A model generated the notes under the pieces. It had not been told where the DNA came from. It worked only from the letters and a program-made list of their open reading frames with translations, and did no database searches. Positions 1 to 9,520 of a stretch of DNA of 64,000 nt are shown here, piece after piece. The stretch lies in contig JADFUC010001584.1 in assembly GCA_019722365.1 (NCBI GenBank), forward strand, positions 16,755 to 80,754, given 5' to 3'. How positions within the stretch are numbered: the stretch's first letter is position 1; every line of letters begins with the position of its first letter. The stretch is from Lithospermum erythrorhizon. Its lineage: Eukaryota; Streptophyta; Magnoliopsida; Boraginales; Boraginaceae. The translations under genes and the position numbers were made by a program.

Positions 1-60
1 GATTATGTACACATTTGAATGTCCTCTGAGGAAATGAAGGCTCAAAAGAGACTTTAATAC

Positions 61-126
61 CTTGTCCATGTTAGGTACAAGCTCTTGTAACTTTCTCAAC
101 TTTCCACTTATTCTTGTTCTTCTCTC
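61..126 (-). CDS. bHLH gene exon 4 (helix 1)
   Basis: 66 nt, 22 codons, between the acceptor TTGTAG (AG at 127-128) and the donor AAG|GTATTA (GT at 59-60). It encodes the rest of the basic region and helix 1, with RRTRISGKL, LQELVP and NMDK. The small size is normal for this gene family. Bases 1-58 are intron; exon 5 is outside the window. Confidence 0.92.
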
Positions 127-3100
127 CTACAATCCAAACATGATATCGCATTAACAAGTATTATTACCTGGTCTAATTTGTATTCTTTCAAGAATTCAAG
201 TAACACAACATGAGATAAATTAAAGAAGTATATAGGTTCTACATATTAAAAGGACTTACCCTCTCTGCAATGCTACGAGGATGGGTGGCGAAGCCACGCT
301 TTGCACGAATCTTGCATGTGACTGAGTCTTGTGGGATATTTAAGAAATTATCCATTGTTCCCATCTCTAGAGTAGTATGTGGCATCCCGAACTGGAACTA
401 AAAGATAAAAAATATATAGATGTTCAAATATATGACTTTATGATAGAAAATGTGACTTTGATAACCATGTATTACAAGTATGTCATTTTATATTAACCAG
501 ACTTCTAGCCTAATGGTTATCACCTAAGCCTCCATATGAGAGGTCTTGGGTTCGATTCACAGAGGGGTCTTATAAAACATTCTCCCTCTAAAAAAAATAT
601 ATATATGTCATTTTATTGATATAATTGCTAAAATAGTCTCAGATAATATCTATAAGTTGTATTTTAGTAAATGTTTAGTTTCCGCAAATGGTCTATGCAA
701 TTGATACAAAAAGTACACTTTAAACTCTCTTTTGATAGAATTGTTAAATTTTGACAGAAAGAGACCGAGTCTAAAGTGCACATTTTCGACCAATATCATA
801 CTAAACTGCAACTTTTCGTTAATAATAAGTGTTGAAAATTATCCTTTGGCCTAAAAGTGTGGTGTATTCATACTTTTTCGTTTAAATTTAATGTTAATGT
901 TAAAATATAGACTAAAATGCACCCTTTATACCAACTACAGGGACCATTTGCATATTACCAAATATTTAGTGAGACTTTAATGTAACTTACACATATTACC
1001 CGGAACAATTTTAGCAATTTTCTCTCATTTTATTTGAAAAATATGATATTTTTGTCATATTAAATACAAGTAAGCATTTAATAATAACAATATAATGAAA
1101 TAATTTAGAATAATATTGCATCTATAAAATGGAGTTAATTGCCGAAATGGTTTCAATAATTGGGGGTCATTTGCAATTTGGTCTCAGTAAGTGACACCAG
1201 CGCGTAAATGGTTCTTGTAATTGGGTAACGGGGTGCAAATCGATCCCTAAATTAACGGAAATGTTAAAAAACTAAGGGTCAATGCAAAAATATAATCAAC
1301 TTTGGGGCAAAATGATTTTTTATGAACTTTTGGGGCAGATATATATTCTATATATGTCCCAAAACTTAAACCAACTTAAGATTCTCCCCTTCCCTTCCTT
1401 TCCATTCTCTTCCCCCCACTTCATCATCTCCGGCACCTACCCATTGAATGACCGAAGAAGAGAGCTTTTCTCCAACATAAGTAATTTGTTAGCGCTATTG
1501 CATCTGTTGCCATTATATATACTCGTCATGTCCTCCACAAAAATTGAAAGATATTATATTAGCTCCTATTCAAATACAGTTTATGCTACTAAAAACCTTG
1601 AAACATAACACTTCAATAACCCCTCTTTATTTTTTTCGCACTTGTGAATTCAAACCCATGCCATGAATTACGGAGAATTTAAGCTGCTCCATGTTTATCA
1701 CTTATCATTGTTCTATACCCTTTAAAAGTAACATAGGCATTTGAAAGCTAGAGGCAAAACAATATTCTCTGAGTTTTTACTAGTTTATTAGGACAAAGTT
1801 CTTGTTTTTTCTTTTTTTTCTCAAAACAACTTGGTATTTGACTTCGTAAATTTCATGAAATTTTTTGTTTTGTTCCATTTTCATTGGTTATATAAGTTGA
1901 ACCTTATTTGAAGATGATTAAATTTTATGACTTCATCACCTTATTTTTCAACCCATTGATACAATTACTTTTGAACTAAACAATTAACTAACAATTTAAA
2001 GACGGAATGAATACATATATATATATATATATTGTAACATGAGGTAAAAAAAATTCCAACTTAACACTAAACTTACGTGTATATCTTGGTGGGAACCGAG
2101 CGCTACTAGAATTGGGTGATGATAGTGCTGATGCGGCCATGGCGAAAGCTAAGGTACTAGAGATGTGTGTGTTGGGGGAGGATGGAAATAAAGGGGAGAG
2201 GAGAATCTTAAATTTGTATAAGTTTTATAATATAATATCTACTTGAAGTTCAGCAAAAAGGCCCATTTTGCCCCAAACTTGACTATATTTATGCATTGGC
2301 CGTTAATTTTTTAACATTTCCGTTAGTTTAGGGACCGATTTGTACACATGTATCTAATTACAGACATCATTTGCGCACCAATATCATTTATTGAGATCAA
2401 ATCGCAAATAACCCCTAATTACTTGTACTATTTCGGCAATTAACTTTATAAAAAGTATTAAATGATGCAAGTTTTGATTGATACCTGAGATTCCATGCCA
2501 TCAATTCCATTGAACATGTCATCATTATTCTTAGTTTTCTTGCTTGTTCCCGTTGAAAACATAATAGTATTAGAATCCTCCCACGATCTCCCTCTAAAAT
2601 TGGCATTATTGGCAAAACAAGTTGAAGATTTTCTTTGACCACTGTTATCATTGTTGATTCTTTCTGCCAATTCCTCAGTCTCTTCTGTTATTTGAGAAAG
2701 GGCTTCTTGCCGAGTGAAGCTCAGTTGTGTGTTCAACCTGGATATTATGTGTCCACTTTCAGGAACTCCTTTAGGGGTGAAATTTCCTATCCCTCTTCTT
2801 ACTAAAAACCCTATTTGATTGGAGAAATTTATTAAATATATGTAAAGTTAAACCAATATCATATATAGTTGGTGAATGAGTAATGAAAGGGAAAAAAAGA
2901 TGGTATTACAAGATAGTTTCTTGATTGCATAAGTTTTCACGGTTCACCCAAAGAATGATTTTACATACGGTTGATTACTTGATTATATATATGTCTGGAT
3001 ATGATAACATAACCTTGAAACATTGTCATCAATCAATTGATTTTATAATGAAATCAAATTAGGACAACATCACTTCTCTATAATCATAGGTATGGCATTC

Positions 3101-6100
3101 GGTTTTCACTCTTCAACATGCAATATTAAAGATCCATCTTCTTTATACGGATTACCTTGCTATTAATTTTAACTAAGTACTCCCTCCATCATTTTTTTTC
3201 CCATTTTTCTATTTTAGAAATTCAGAAAGTTAAACTAGACGAAAATTTGGATATGTGAAATGAATTTGAATTTTTCTTAAAGTTTGTGCCATAACAAACA
3301 AAAATATCTTTTAAAAATGAAGGGAGTATATTCTAACTATCCATTTTCATTAGCTCAACCCAAAAATCACAAAAGAAAATAAACGGGACCTCGATATGTT
3401 TCTGTGCGAAATTGCGCGCAATCGCAATAAGGTTAAACCAGTAACAGTGTAAAAAAGATTGAAATAATACCAAACTTATATTTTTACATTTATTTAATTA
3501 TTACGGAGACAGTAAATATGCTTAGTGATGGCTTTGAGACAGTATTGTATTACCTGTCTGATTTATTTAATAATTACCGAGTACTATGTCAAGTGGTATA
3601 AAGGTTCTATCTCAGGACTATTAAATATTATTCATTATTATAACATAATTATAGCAAAGATTAAACAGGTTTGATTGGTTAAAGAGAAAGGTATACAGTG
3701 CAAACGAACGCATGCACGCGCGTGACAGCCACCAATGAGAAATGTTTTAAGTTGGTCTGGTGAATGAATCTAAACAATTTATGGGGTGTAATTGGCAGAA
3801 TCTAAGCTGCCATTATTTTGCTCAAATTCAATATAATATTCAAGAACCACAATCTCATAATGGTTCCCAATTGGAAAAATTCAAGTTGTTTAAACCAACT
3901 TGCATCCTTTAGTCAGAGAAAAATAATTGCAACTTGCTTCTTTTAGTCAGAGAAAAAGAATTGCAACTTGCTTCCTTTAGAGTAAAACCTAGGCATATAC
4001 ATGCACCTCTAATAAATCTCTCAATTCTTGAGTTGAACAACCACAGCCTCGAATTATCCTTTCAACACAATAAAATATTCAAGCCACCATTTCAGACCCC
4101 TTCCTATTGGTTTAAGCAAATGCTACCAAGTGGTGACTTTTGAGTCAAGTTAATGTGTAAATGCAGTAGATAGAATCTAAAATTTTATATGTCAATTTGA
4201 GTAGATACTATTCTGATTAAAGATTAGTGTCTTGGTTATCTTTTTACTAGTATATAAATCTAAGGTGCTATTTAAAGATGTGGAAACTATGGGCAATATA
4301 CATTGGATTGGAGTATATGGACGCATAGAGGCGATATTGGTTTGGTTCCCATGAAAAGGGAAACAAGTCGGGCATTGCTATATTTTTTTTTTATAATCTA
4401 CCTATGCCATAAATTTGTAGTATATGATTAGTACTATAAGACTTCAAAATGTGTTAATAAGTAACAAATAACAAAACACTGCAAGTACAATGTAGTTAGT
4501 TGCATCTACAATCAAGAGTCACGAAATATACATCCTTTCATTAAGTGCAAATCACATTCCAGTGAATTGCCAATCCGTCATGTGAAAGATAATTTAGTCA
4601 ACATTCTCTAATTGACCGAGTAACAATGAAGAAGTCCATTGTCAATGGTTTAACATGAAATTCAAAGTAACTTCTTATCTACTACCTATTTAAATAACTA
4701 ATAATTTTCAAAATAAAGTCTAATAAATGAAAAATGTCAACGTAATCTTGCCAATTTAAATAGAACATTAATCAATTTCTCGTTCATGGGTTGGTGTAAC
4801 TAGCTATATAAAAATAAAGATCGAAAATGATTTCAAGTATTTAATATTGTCAACTTTAGTAATTACTATATTCAGTCTTTTAAGTAGCTAATGAAGAATG
4901 AAAATTATGAGTATTTGTTACTCCTTCAAAACGATTATCAATTTTAAATTTTGATAATTTCAAAACGATTATCAATAATGTTAAATTAGATCTTATGAAG
5001 ATAATGATAATATTGATTCAACTAAATGTTATGTGTGTCAAATTAACACATACTTAATTTACGGAGTATTAATAAAAATTAAAATATACATTCTTTTCTA
5101 GATGAAGGGAATATTATACTATCTTCGTTCCATAATATGTGTATATGATTGTAGATCTGTTGCACTGGAAGATAGAATACATTTGAGCAAAAAGTTGTTT
5201 TTCATAATATATAGTTAATTGTTTTGGAGTTCAATGCACTACTTTTGAACTTATTTTTCTATTTTTTATCCTAATAATTATTTTTGATTTAGAAATTATT
5301 TTTGTTTTTGGAAGTAGTTATATATATTATGTAGGATATAATAGTAATCTTTCCTAACTCCTTAATAAATTATTTTTTAGCTAAATGATCAAATAATATA
5401 TAATGGAGAAAGTGCAATATTGAAATGACTTTTGTGAGACAATACATATTATTCTTTACGTCCCATCAGTGGGTACTAAAAACACAAAGTACCCAAGAAA
5501 ACCTATCATAAATTAAAAATAAATATAATAATAAAAAAGTGATTAAAAAAATTGCGAACCTAATTCATTGACAATTATGGTCTATAAAATAAGATCTAAT
5601 TGACTTAATATAATAATTTTCAGAAGTAAAACAATTTACAACTCTGCATGTACAAAATGCAACGATACAGCAGTCACCAAAAAGGCTATTTGGAATACAA
5701 TCTTGTTGCTCAATCATGATTCACCAAAAAAGTATATTCGGAGTACAATATTGTTGCTCAACATGATAAATTATGCCTTTCGCATAATAGATTACTTATC
5801 AATATAAATGATTATTCAGACTAATTTTATTAAGTACATAAAATTTTATATTTTATCATTCATTAATTAATGATAATTGTTACAGTATAGAGTGAATATT
5901 GACACTTTATAAGAATAAAAGTAGAAAGATATATATAATGTAAAATATAACTTTTATTCAATCATTATTTCGAACCATATATACTTTTAGATTTTAACAA
6001 TTATTCATGTTGGTAGAGGATAATAGAGTGAATATTATGTCTGTGAAATCTCTAATCGAGTATTACTTTGTTTAGCAGATTCAATTAAACGAGGACTCTT

Positions 6101-7270
6101 TAATACTATGTTCTAATATGAGATTTATTATGTAATGCTAAACTCAATCACTTAATTATTTTTACTTTTAGGAGCTTAATCAATCTCATTTTGAAGGATA
6201 ACTTCATAAATATGATTCCCAATATAAACTACTCCGTATAAAAGTACCCTGTTTACCAACTTGAAACATAAAACTATTATCCTTTTTGGATTCCATATGT
6301 TACATTCTGAAAACTCCTTTTTATTACTCCGTAACTTTTAGATCAATAGTAAAATTAATTATAGAATTCTGAAATCAATATGAACGATTAGTTGAATAGT
6401 AGAACCTCCATTTACAAAAATCGTCCATTTATTTTTCTATGGCTAAAATTCTTAAAACTTTAATTGATACAATTATCATGCTAATAAAATATATATAAAT
6501 GCCATCTTTTTCATAAATTTTTTATCACATATATATTTAAATATATTCGAGTTAAATATTAAAAATGTAACAATCAAAATTAACAATTAGACCATACTTA
6601 TCTGAAAACGATTTTGTGAAGGGGATAGTATTTGTAAAGAAGCAAATGTAACAAGGTAGTACCGTCACAATCGCGTCACAAATGGGTATTTGAAACAGTT
6701 TTGTAACTATTCCCTCGTTACAAATGCACGGTTTTCCTGTAGTGCTTTCGTGGAGTAGAAAACAAAAGATAAAGTTATCCAAGAGAAAGTGAACTCACCA
6801 TCATCATTAGAGGCATGGTTTTGCACAAGTTGGCTGAGGAATCCAGCAGGTGAGCTACTATGTCTAACCAATGAAGGAGGAGGAGGAGGAGGTTGAGGAG
6901 GCGCCCCCCCTCCACCACTAATATCTCCCAACATATATCGAAACCCATTCGAGCTACTTGCTCCACCCTTTCCACCCCCTTGCTGCTGCTGCTGCTCCAT
7001 TATTGAATGTTTATTAGTATTATTGCCGTTCGTTTTGGAGAAATATCGCGACGGAGCTAGATGGTTTTGGTTGTGGTGAGAGGAGAAGAAATCACGGTTA
7101 GGATTAGTAGCGATGACAGAATCAACGGCTGAGGTTAATGAGGAGCTCGGAGCTGAATCGTAGCAGCTAAGCCCGTTGGTGTTTGGGCCTAATGAGCCTT
7201 GAGATGATGAAGAAGTGGAAGATGGGTACATTATATGATTATTTGAGTTATTATGTGATTCTTGAATCAA
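61..7270 (-). CDS. bHLH transcription factor, bHLH128/FBH-like (5' part, exons 1-4)
   Basis: Nuclear DNA-binding regulator of the plant bHLH subgroup that contains Arabidopsis bHLH128/129 and the FLOWERING BHLH proteins (family assigned from memory of its motifs). Seen directly: four exons with GT-AG borders and compatible phases (6799-7270 phase 1, 2485-2801 phase 0, 260-397 phase 0, 61-126) give 331 codons in the window. In order the protein shows an N-terminal MYPSS, then TSAVDSVI, a Q5 run, a PPPPPP run, the subgroup signature LVRHSSSPAGF, LSFTRQEALSQI, RSWEDS, the basic region KIRAKRGFATHPRSIAER and, in exon 4, helix 1 with RRTRISGKL and LVPNMDK. The loop, helix 2 and C-terminus are off the left edge. 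Start: the first ATG is at 7268-7270; family members often begin at MYPSS, so the ATG at 7229-7231 is an equally good start. Introns 1 (4.0 kb) and 2 (2.1 kb) are full of transposons; every exon seen is intact. Confidence 0.92.
260..397 (-). CDS. bHLH gene exon 3 (start of basic region)
   Basis: 46 codons between the acceptor TTTTAG (AG at 398-399) and the donor AGG|GTAAGTCC (GT at 258-259). It encodes FQFGMPHTT followed by the diagnostic basic-region segment KIRAKRGFATHPRSIAER. An alternative acceptor six bases downstream (TTCCAG) would remove only Phe-Gln. Confidence 0.92.
479..616 (+). mobile_element. tRNA-derived SINE with perfect 13-bp target duplication
   Basis: About 112 bp (492-603) lying in intron 2 of the bHLH gene. 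It carries a Pol III box A (TAGCCTAATGG, 506-516) and box B (GGTTCGATTCA, 549-559), then a short A-rich tail. Exact direct repeats TATGTCATTTTAT flank it at 479-491 and 604-616, the mark of target-primed insertion. It is antisense to the gene. The short body and small number of tail changes fit a fairly young insertion. It is not a functional tRNA gene because the cloverleaf cannot be completed. Confidence 0.9.
1130..2444. mobile_element. MULE-like foldback element with ~300-bp terminal inverted repeats
   Basis: The left arm (1130 to about 1430) and the reverse complement of the right arm (about 2160-2444) align through most of their length. Shared words include AGTTAATTGCCGAAAT, GGGGTCATTTGC/GGGGTTATTTGC, AACGGAAATGTTAAAAAA and TTTGGGGCAAAATG. 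The flanks TCTATAAAA (1121-1129) and TTTATAAAA (2445-2453) would be a 9-bp target duplication with one mismatch, as in Mutator-like elements. No transposase is present, so it is non-autonomous. It sits in intron 2 of the bHLH gene. Confidence 0.8.
2077..2140 (-). pseudogene. Possible captured first exon inside the MULE-like element
   Basis: Between the inverted arms, on the minus strand, ATG GCC at 2138-2140 has a good plant initiation context (TCGCCATGGCC). It opens a frame rich in Ala and Ser (MAASALSSPNSSSARF) that reaches a consensus donor CAC|GTAAGT with its GT at 2075-2076. A Ser/Ala-rich start resembles organelle-targeted proteins. Pack-MULEs are known to pick up such 5' gene ends. No second exon was identified, and the parent gene is unknown. 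Confidence 0.4.
2485..2801 (-). CDS. bHLH gene exon 2
   Basis: The acceptor TTTTAG is read on the minus strand with its AG at 2802-2803. The two leading bases complete the split codon from exon 1, then 105 codons follow. It carries LSFTRQEALSQI, a stretch of E/N residues, RSWEDS and a final GMESQ. The donor CAG|GTATCA has its GT at 2483-2484. The length (317 nt plus 1) is a whole number of codons, as the phases require. Confidence 0.88.
3180..3326. mobile_element. Stowaway MITE (Tc1/mariner type)
   Basis: 147 bp with inverted termini CTCCCTCCATC... and ...GATGAAGGGAG trimmed to ATGAAGGGAG at the right end. TA dinucleotides flank both sides (3178-3179 and 3327-3328). This is the standard plant Stowaway end and target site. 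AT-rich, no coding capacity, within intron 1 of the bHLH gene. Confidence 0.85.
3908..3975. repeat. 34-bp tandem duplication
   Basis: Two adjacent copies (3908-3941 and 3942-3975) share TTTAGTCAGAGAAAAA and AATTGCAACTTGCTTC with few differences. It is a local duplication in intron 1; no function is evident. Confidence 0.8.
5674..5767. repeat. 47-bp tandem duplication
   Basis: Two adjacent copies, starting at 5674 and 5721, each begin TCACCAAAAA and end TTGTTGCTCAA followed by CATGAT. They differ at several bases, so this is an older local duplication in intron 1. Confidence 0.75.
6540..6744 (-). mobile_element. CACTA-type transposon terminus (truncated)
   Basis: Read on the minus strand from 6744, the sequence begins CACTACAGGAAAACCG, the classic CACTA/En-Spm end. 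Short subterminal words follow (TTTGTAACG, AGTTACAAA, TTTGTGACG). The opposite end was not found, so the left limit is approximate. The terminus lies 54 bp inside intron 1 from the exon 1 donor. Confidence 0.65.
6799..7270 (-). CDS. bHLH gene exon 1
   Basis: First coding exon. It encodes the Ser-rich N-terminus with MYPSS and TSAVDSVI, the Q5 and poly-Gly/poly-Pro runs and the LVRHSSSPAGF signature. It ends after one base of a codon (GATGATG) at the donor GTGAGT, whose GT lies at 6797-6798. The reading frame past the donor soon loses similarity to the family, which supports the splice. Confidence 0.9.
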
Positions 7271-7876
7271 TTAAAATGTACAAGGAGGCCTAGTGGGATA
7301 GTTGGTTTTATTTTAATATGTAGGGGTGGGTGGCTTAACAGGGTATATAGTTGCTAGTTGGGAAGGGATGGAGAAGGAGGGAGGGTAGGAATAAACAAGT
7401 TGGATATGCATTTGGATTGTTCTTTTATTAAAAGTGATGCAAGTTGTTAGGGAAAAGTCTATGGTAAAGTTGATTAAAGTATGTGGGTCCTCATGCAACA
7501 TCTTTTCTTTCTATTTATGTATGAAATAATTAATTTACTCTAATCATTAAAATTAAATATTTCGAGTAATAAAATTCATGATTAAAGCTTTTCATTGAAA
7601 ACACTAATTTCAATTAGAATGAATTTAAGAGAGTCATTTGTAAGTTCAATCAAGAAGAAAATTCAAATGGCCTCGTATCTCATTTAGGTCTCATACAATA
7701 GCTTTCTTGTTTGAGTCTCATCAGGTGATAATTTCATATTTTACAAATTTCAAAATTCTAATGCATAAGTTTGATTGACAATAGTTTTCATGATTGAATC
7801 CGTATTAAACCATATTTTCTTTTTAATCACAATTTAGGATTACTATAATTACATAAAAATTATAGAAGAAAGTAAA
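7271..7876 (-). promoter_or_regulatory. Upstream region of the bHLH gene
   Basis: On the minus strand a TATA-like CTATATACCC (7341-7350) lies about 75 bp before the first ATG. It follows a pyrimidine-rich tract (7361-7391, seen as GGAGAAGGAGGGAGGG on the plus strand), as in many plant core promoters. Transcription would then start near 7310. Further upstream the DNA is AT-rich; I see no other clear element before transposon DNA begins near 7877. Confidence 0.5.
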
Positions 7877-8590
7877 TAACATGGAGATTTAGCATTAGGT
7901 ATCTGCTGTTGTTAAGCCTAATCCGCAGACGAGCCACCAAACCGATTTCACTATAATGGGGAAGAACACAATAGAGATTTGAGCAAATTATGCTCTCAGA
8001 TGAATAGTTATGGCTAAAACTATTCTATAACCCTAAACCAGAAGTATATAGCTCTCCTATATCAATTGTCTAGGTTACATATGACTCAAAACGTGTTTGG
8101 GAGTATTTATAGCCCAAAGGAACGACTTAAACCGCCTTAGAAAAATCACTCGAGGCGTCGTCGGCCCCTCCGGCGGCGACCAGGGGGCCGGTGCTCTCAA
8201 TGTGATAGACCGGAATCGGCTCTGCAACTCGCCTCCTGCTGACGACCCGATTGCGGGGGGCCGATTGGCTGTAATGTGATTAGTCGAGACTTAGTCGGGG
8301 TTTGCGACCCCACGATCCCAATCCCGATCTTCAATGGTTTTTGTAATGATAGCGTCTATTGAGGCATGTCTAATAATCTTCCGCAGCGACTTGAATCATC
8401 TTTAGATAACAGATAAACAAACAAGTTTTCCAATATCAGAATGCTCAGAATAATACACCAGATGTACTAACAATACCAGATGTGCTCAGATAGTGAACAC
8501 ATGTACAGAATGCACGGAATCTTGAAATGTGAATCTACCTCGAGACATTATCGATACGGACAACTAACAACTCTGAATGTTTAGCAAGTT
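7877..8590 (-). repeat. Probable Ty1/copia 3' LTR (minus strand), limits approximate
   Basis: Lies directly downstream, in minus-strand sense, of the copia RNase H relic. It contains a promoter-like GGGCTATAAATACTC (TATA at about 8105-8111) in a GC-rich stretch (8140-8260). LTR borders and a matching 5' copy were not found, so the call rests on position and promoter. Confidence 0.45.
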
Positions 8591-8639
8591 TAGACAATCT
8601 AGCTGCTTATGCGCTTAGAAACCGTAAGCAATATCAGGT

Positions 8640-9520
8640 TGGTTATCTGCAGTACCCACTTTATTTACCTTAATTCTCTTCTCGCCTCTCAAAAAATAAT
8701 ATCGCACATCAATGTGCTTCGTCCTCTCATGATGAACTTGATAATTGGTTAAGCGTATTAACTTCAGCTGTCATGATATCTGCTTGATCCCAATCATGAT
8801 TTAACCCGGATCAACCAATCCTCTCGACCGAGATACCATTTTACGGTTTCTACTAATGTCATATACTGCGCGCGATAGTAGACAAAGTCACCGTAGATTG
8901 CAGCGTAACTCTCCAAGTCACAGCAGAACCACCAAGACTAAATACATAACTAGTCATAGACCTTCTACCGTCTACATCTCCGGCTTATAGTCGAATGGTA
9001 CCCAAAAAAATTAAACAACACTTGACTATGCGCCACCATAACAAGAAGACGATATCACGTACCTTTGTATAGCGAAACATCCTCTTGAGCTTGCGATGTT
9101 CCTTACTAGAATTACGACCATGGGAACCTCTTGAGGCAAGACTAACGACATGTGCGAAGATGGGTCTAGTGCTGGACCATGGCGTGCATCAAACTTCCAA
9201 GCTATACTAAGCGCCAGATATGTGTTCCATGTATCATACCGAGATGATTTAGGTGCAAATGCAACAGACAGACGTGCATTTGAAGAACTAGGAGTTTCAA
9301 TTGGTTTAGCAGCAGCCATACCAAATCTAGACAAAACCTTCTCAATATATACTTTTTGTGATAAGAAAAGCTTCTTCTAACTTCTATCCATAAATATCTC
9401 TATTCCGAAAATTTCTTTGCAGCACCCAAATCCTTTATTTCAAACTCGGCGCTTCGTAAACCGCCCCGGCTTTTAAATATCGAGACTTTTCAACTACAAC
9501 TATCAACATATCATCACAAA
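8640..9520 (-). pseudogene. Ty1/copia pol relic (reverse transcriptase and RNase H)
   Basis: Read right to left on the minus strand. The RT catalytic motif CDDMLI sits at 9504-9517, followed by FEIKDLG-like sequence, then YIEKVLSRFGM at about 9320-9350, the RT end with a frameshift (9060-9300), an RNase H block with SYVFSLGGSAVTW at about 8900-8980, and HHERTKHIDVRYYFLRG at about 8690-8740. These are hallmark copia motifs. Several frameshifts and stops break the frame, and everything before the catalytic motif (gag, protease, integrase) is missing at 9520. It is a dead fragment and part of the same element as the LTR to its left. Confidence 0.9.

Larger units (their letters stand above)
2802..6798 (-). 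other. Intron 1 of the bHLH gene
   Basis: A 4.0-kb AT-rich intron. It contains a Stowaway MITE (3180-3326), two short tandem duplications and a CACTA-type terminus. The rest shows no coding frame of note. Scattered ACTCCGTA / TTACGGAGT words (for example near 5060, 6230 and 6330) suggest further decayed MITE ends that I could not pair. Confidence 0.8.

Noticed and set aside
500..570. A functional tRNA gene
   Set aside because: Box A and box B are present but the stems do not complete a cloverleaf, and exact target duplications show it is a SINE.
1282..1608. 108-codon plus-strand frame in the MULE-like element
   Set aside because: It begins inside the terminal inverted repeat and has no recognisable motif; probably accidental.
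4916..5112. Second Stowaway MITE from TACTCCTTC to GATGAAGGGAATA
   Set aside because: The ends match only over a few bases and no matching subterminal inversion is visible.
6707..6798. Extension of bHLH exon 1 through its donor
   Set aside because: The frame stays open for about 30 more codons, but the sequence enters the CACTA terminus, and the GTGAGT donor joins in phase to exon 2, which restores family motifs.
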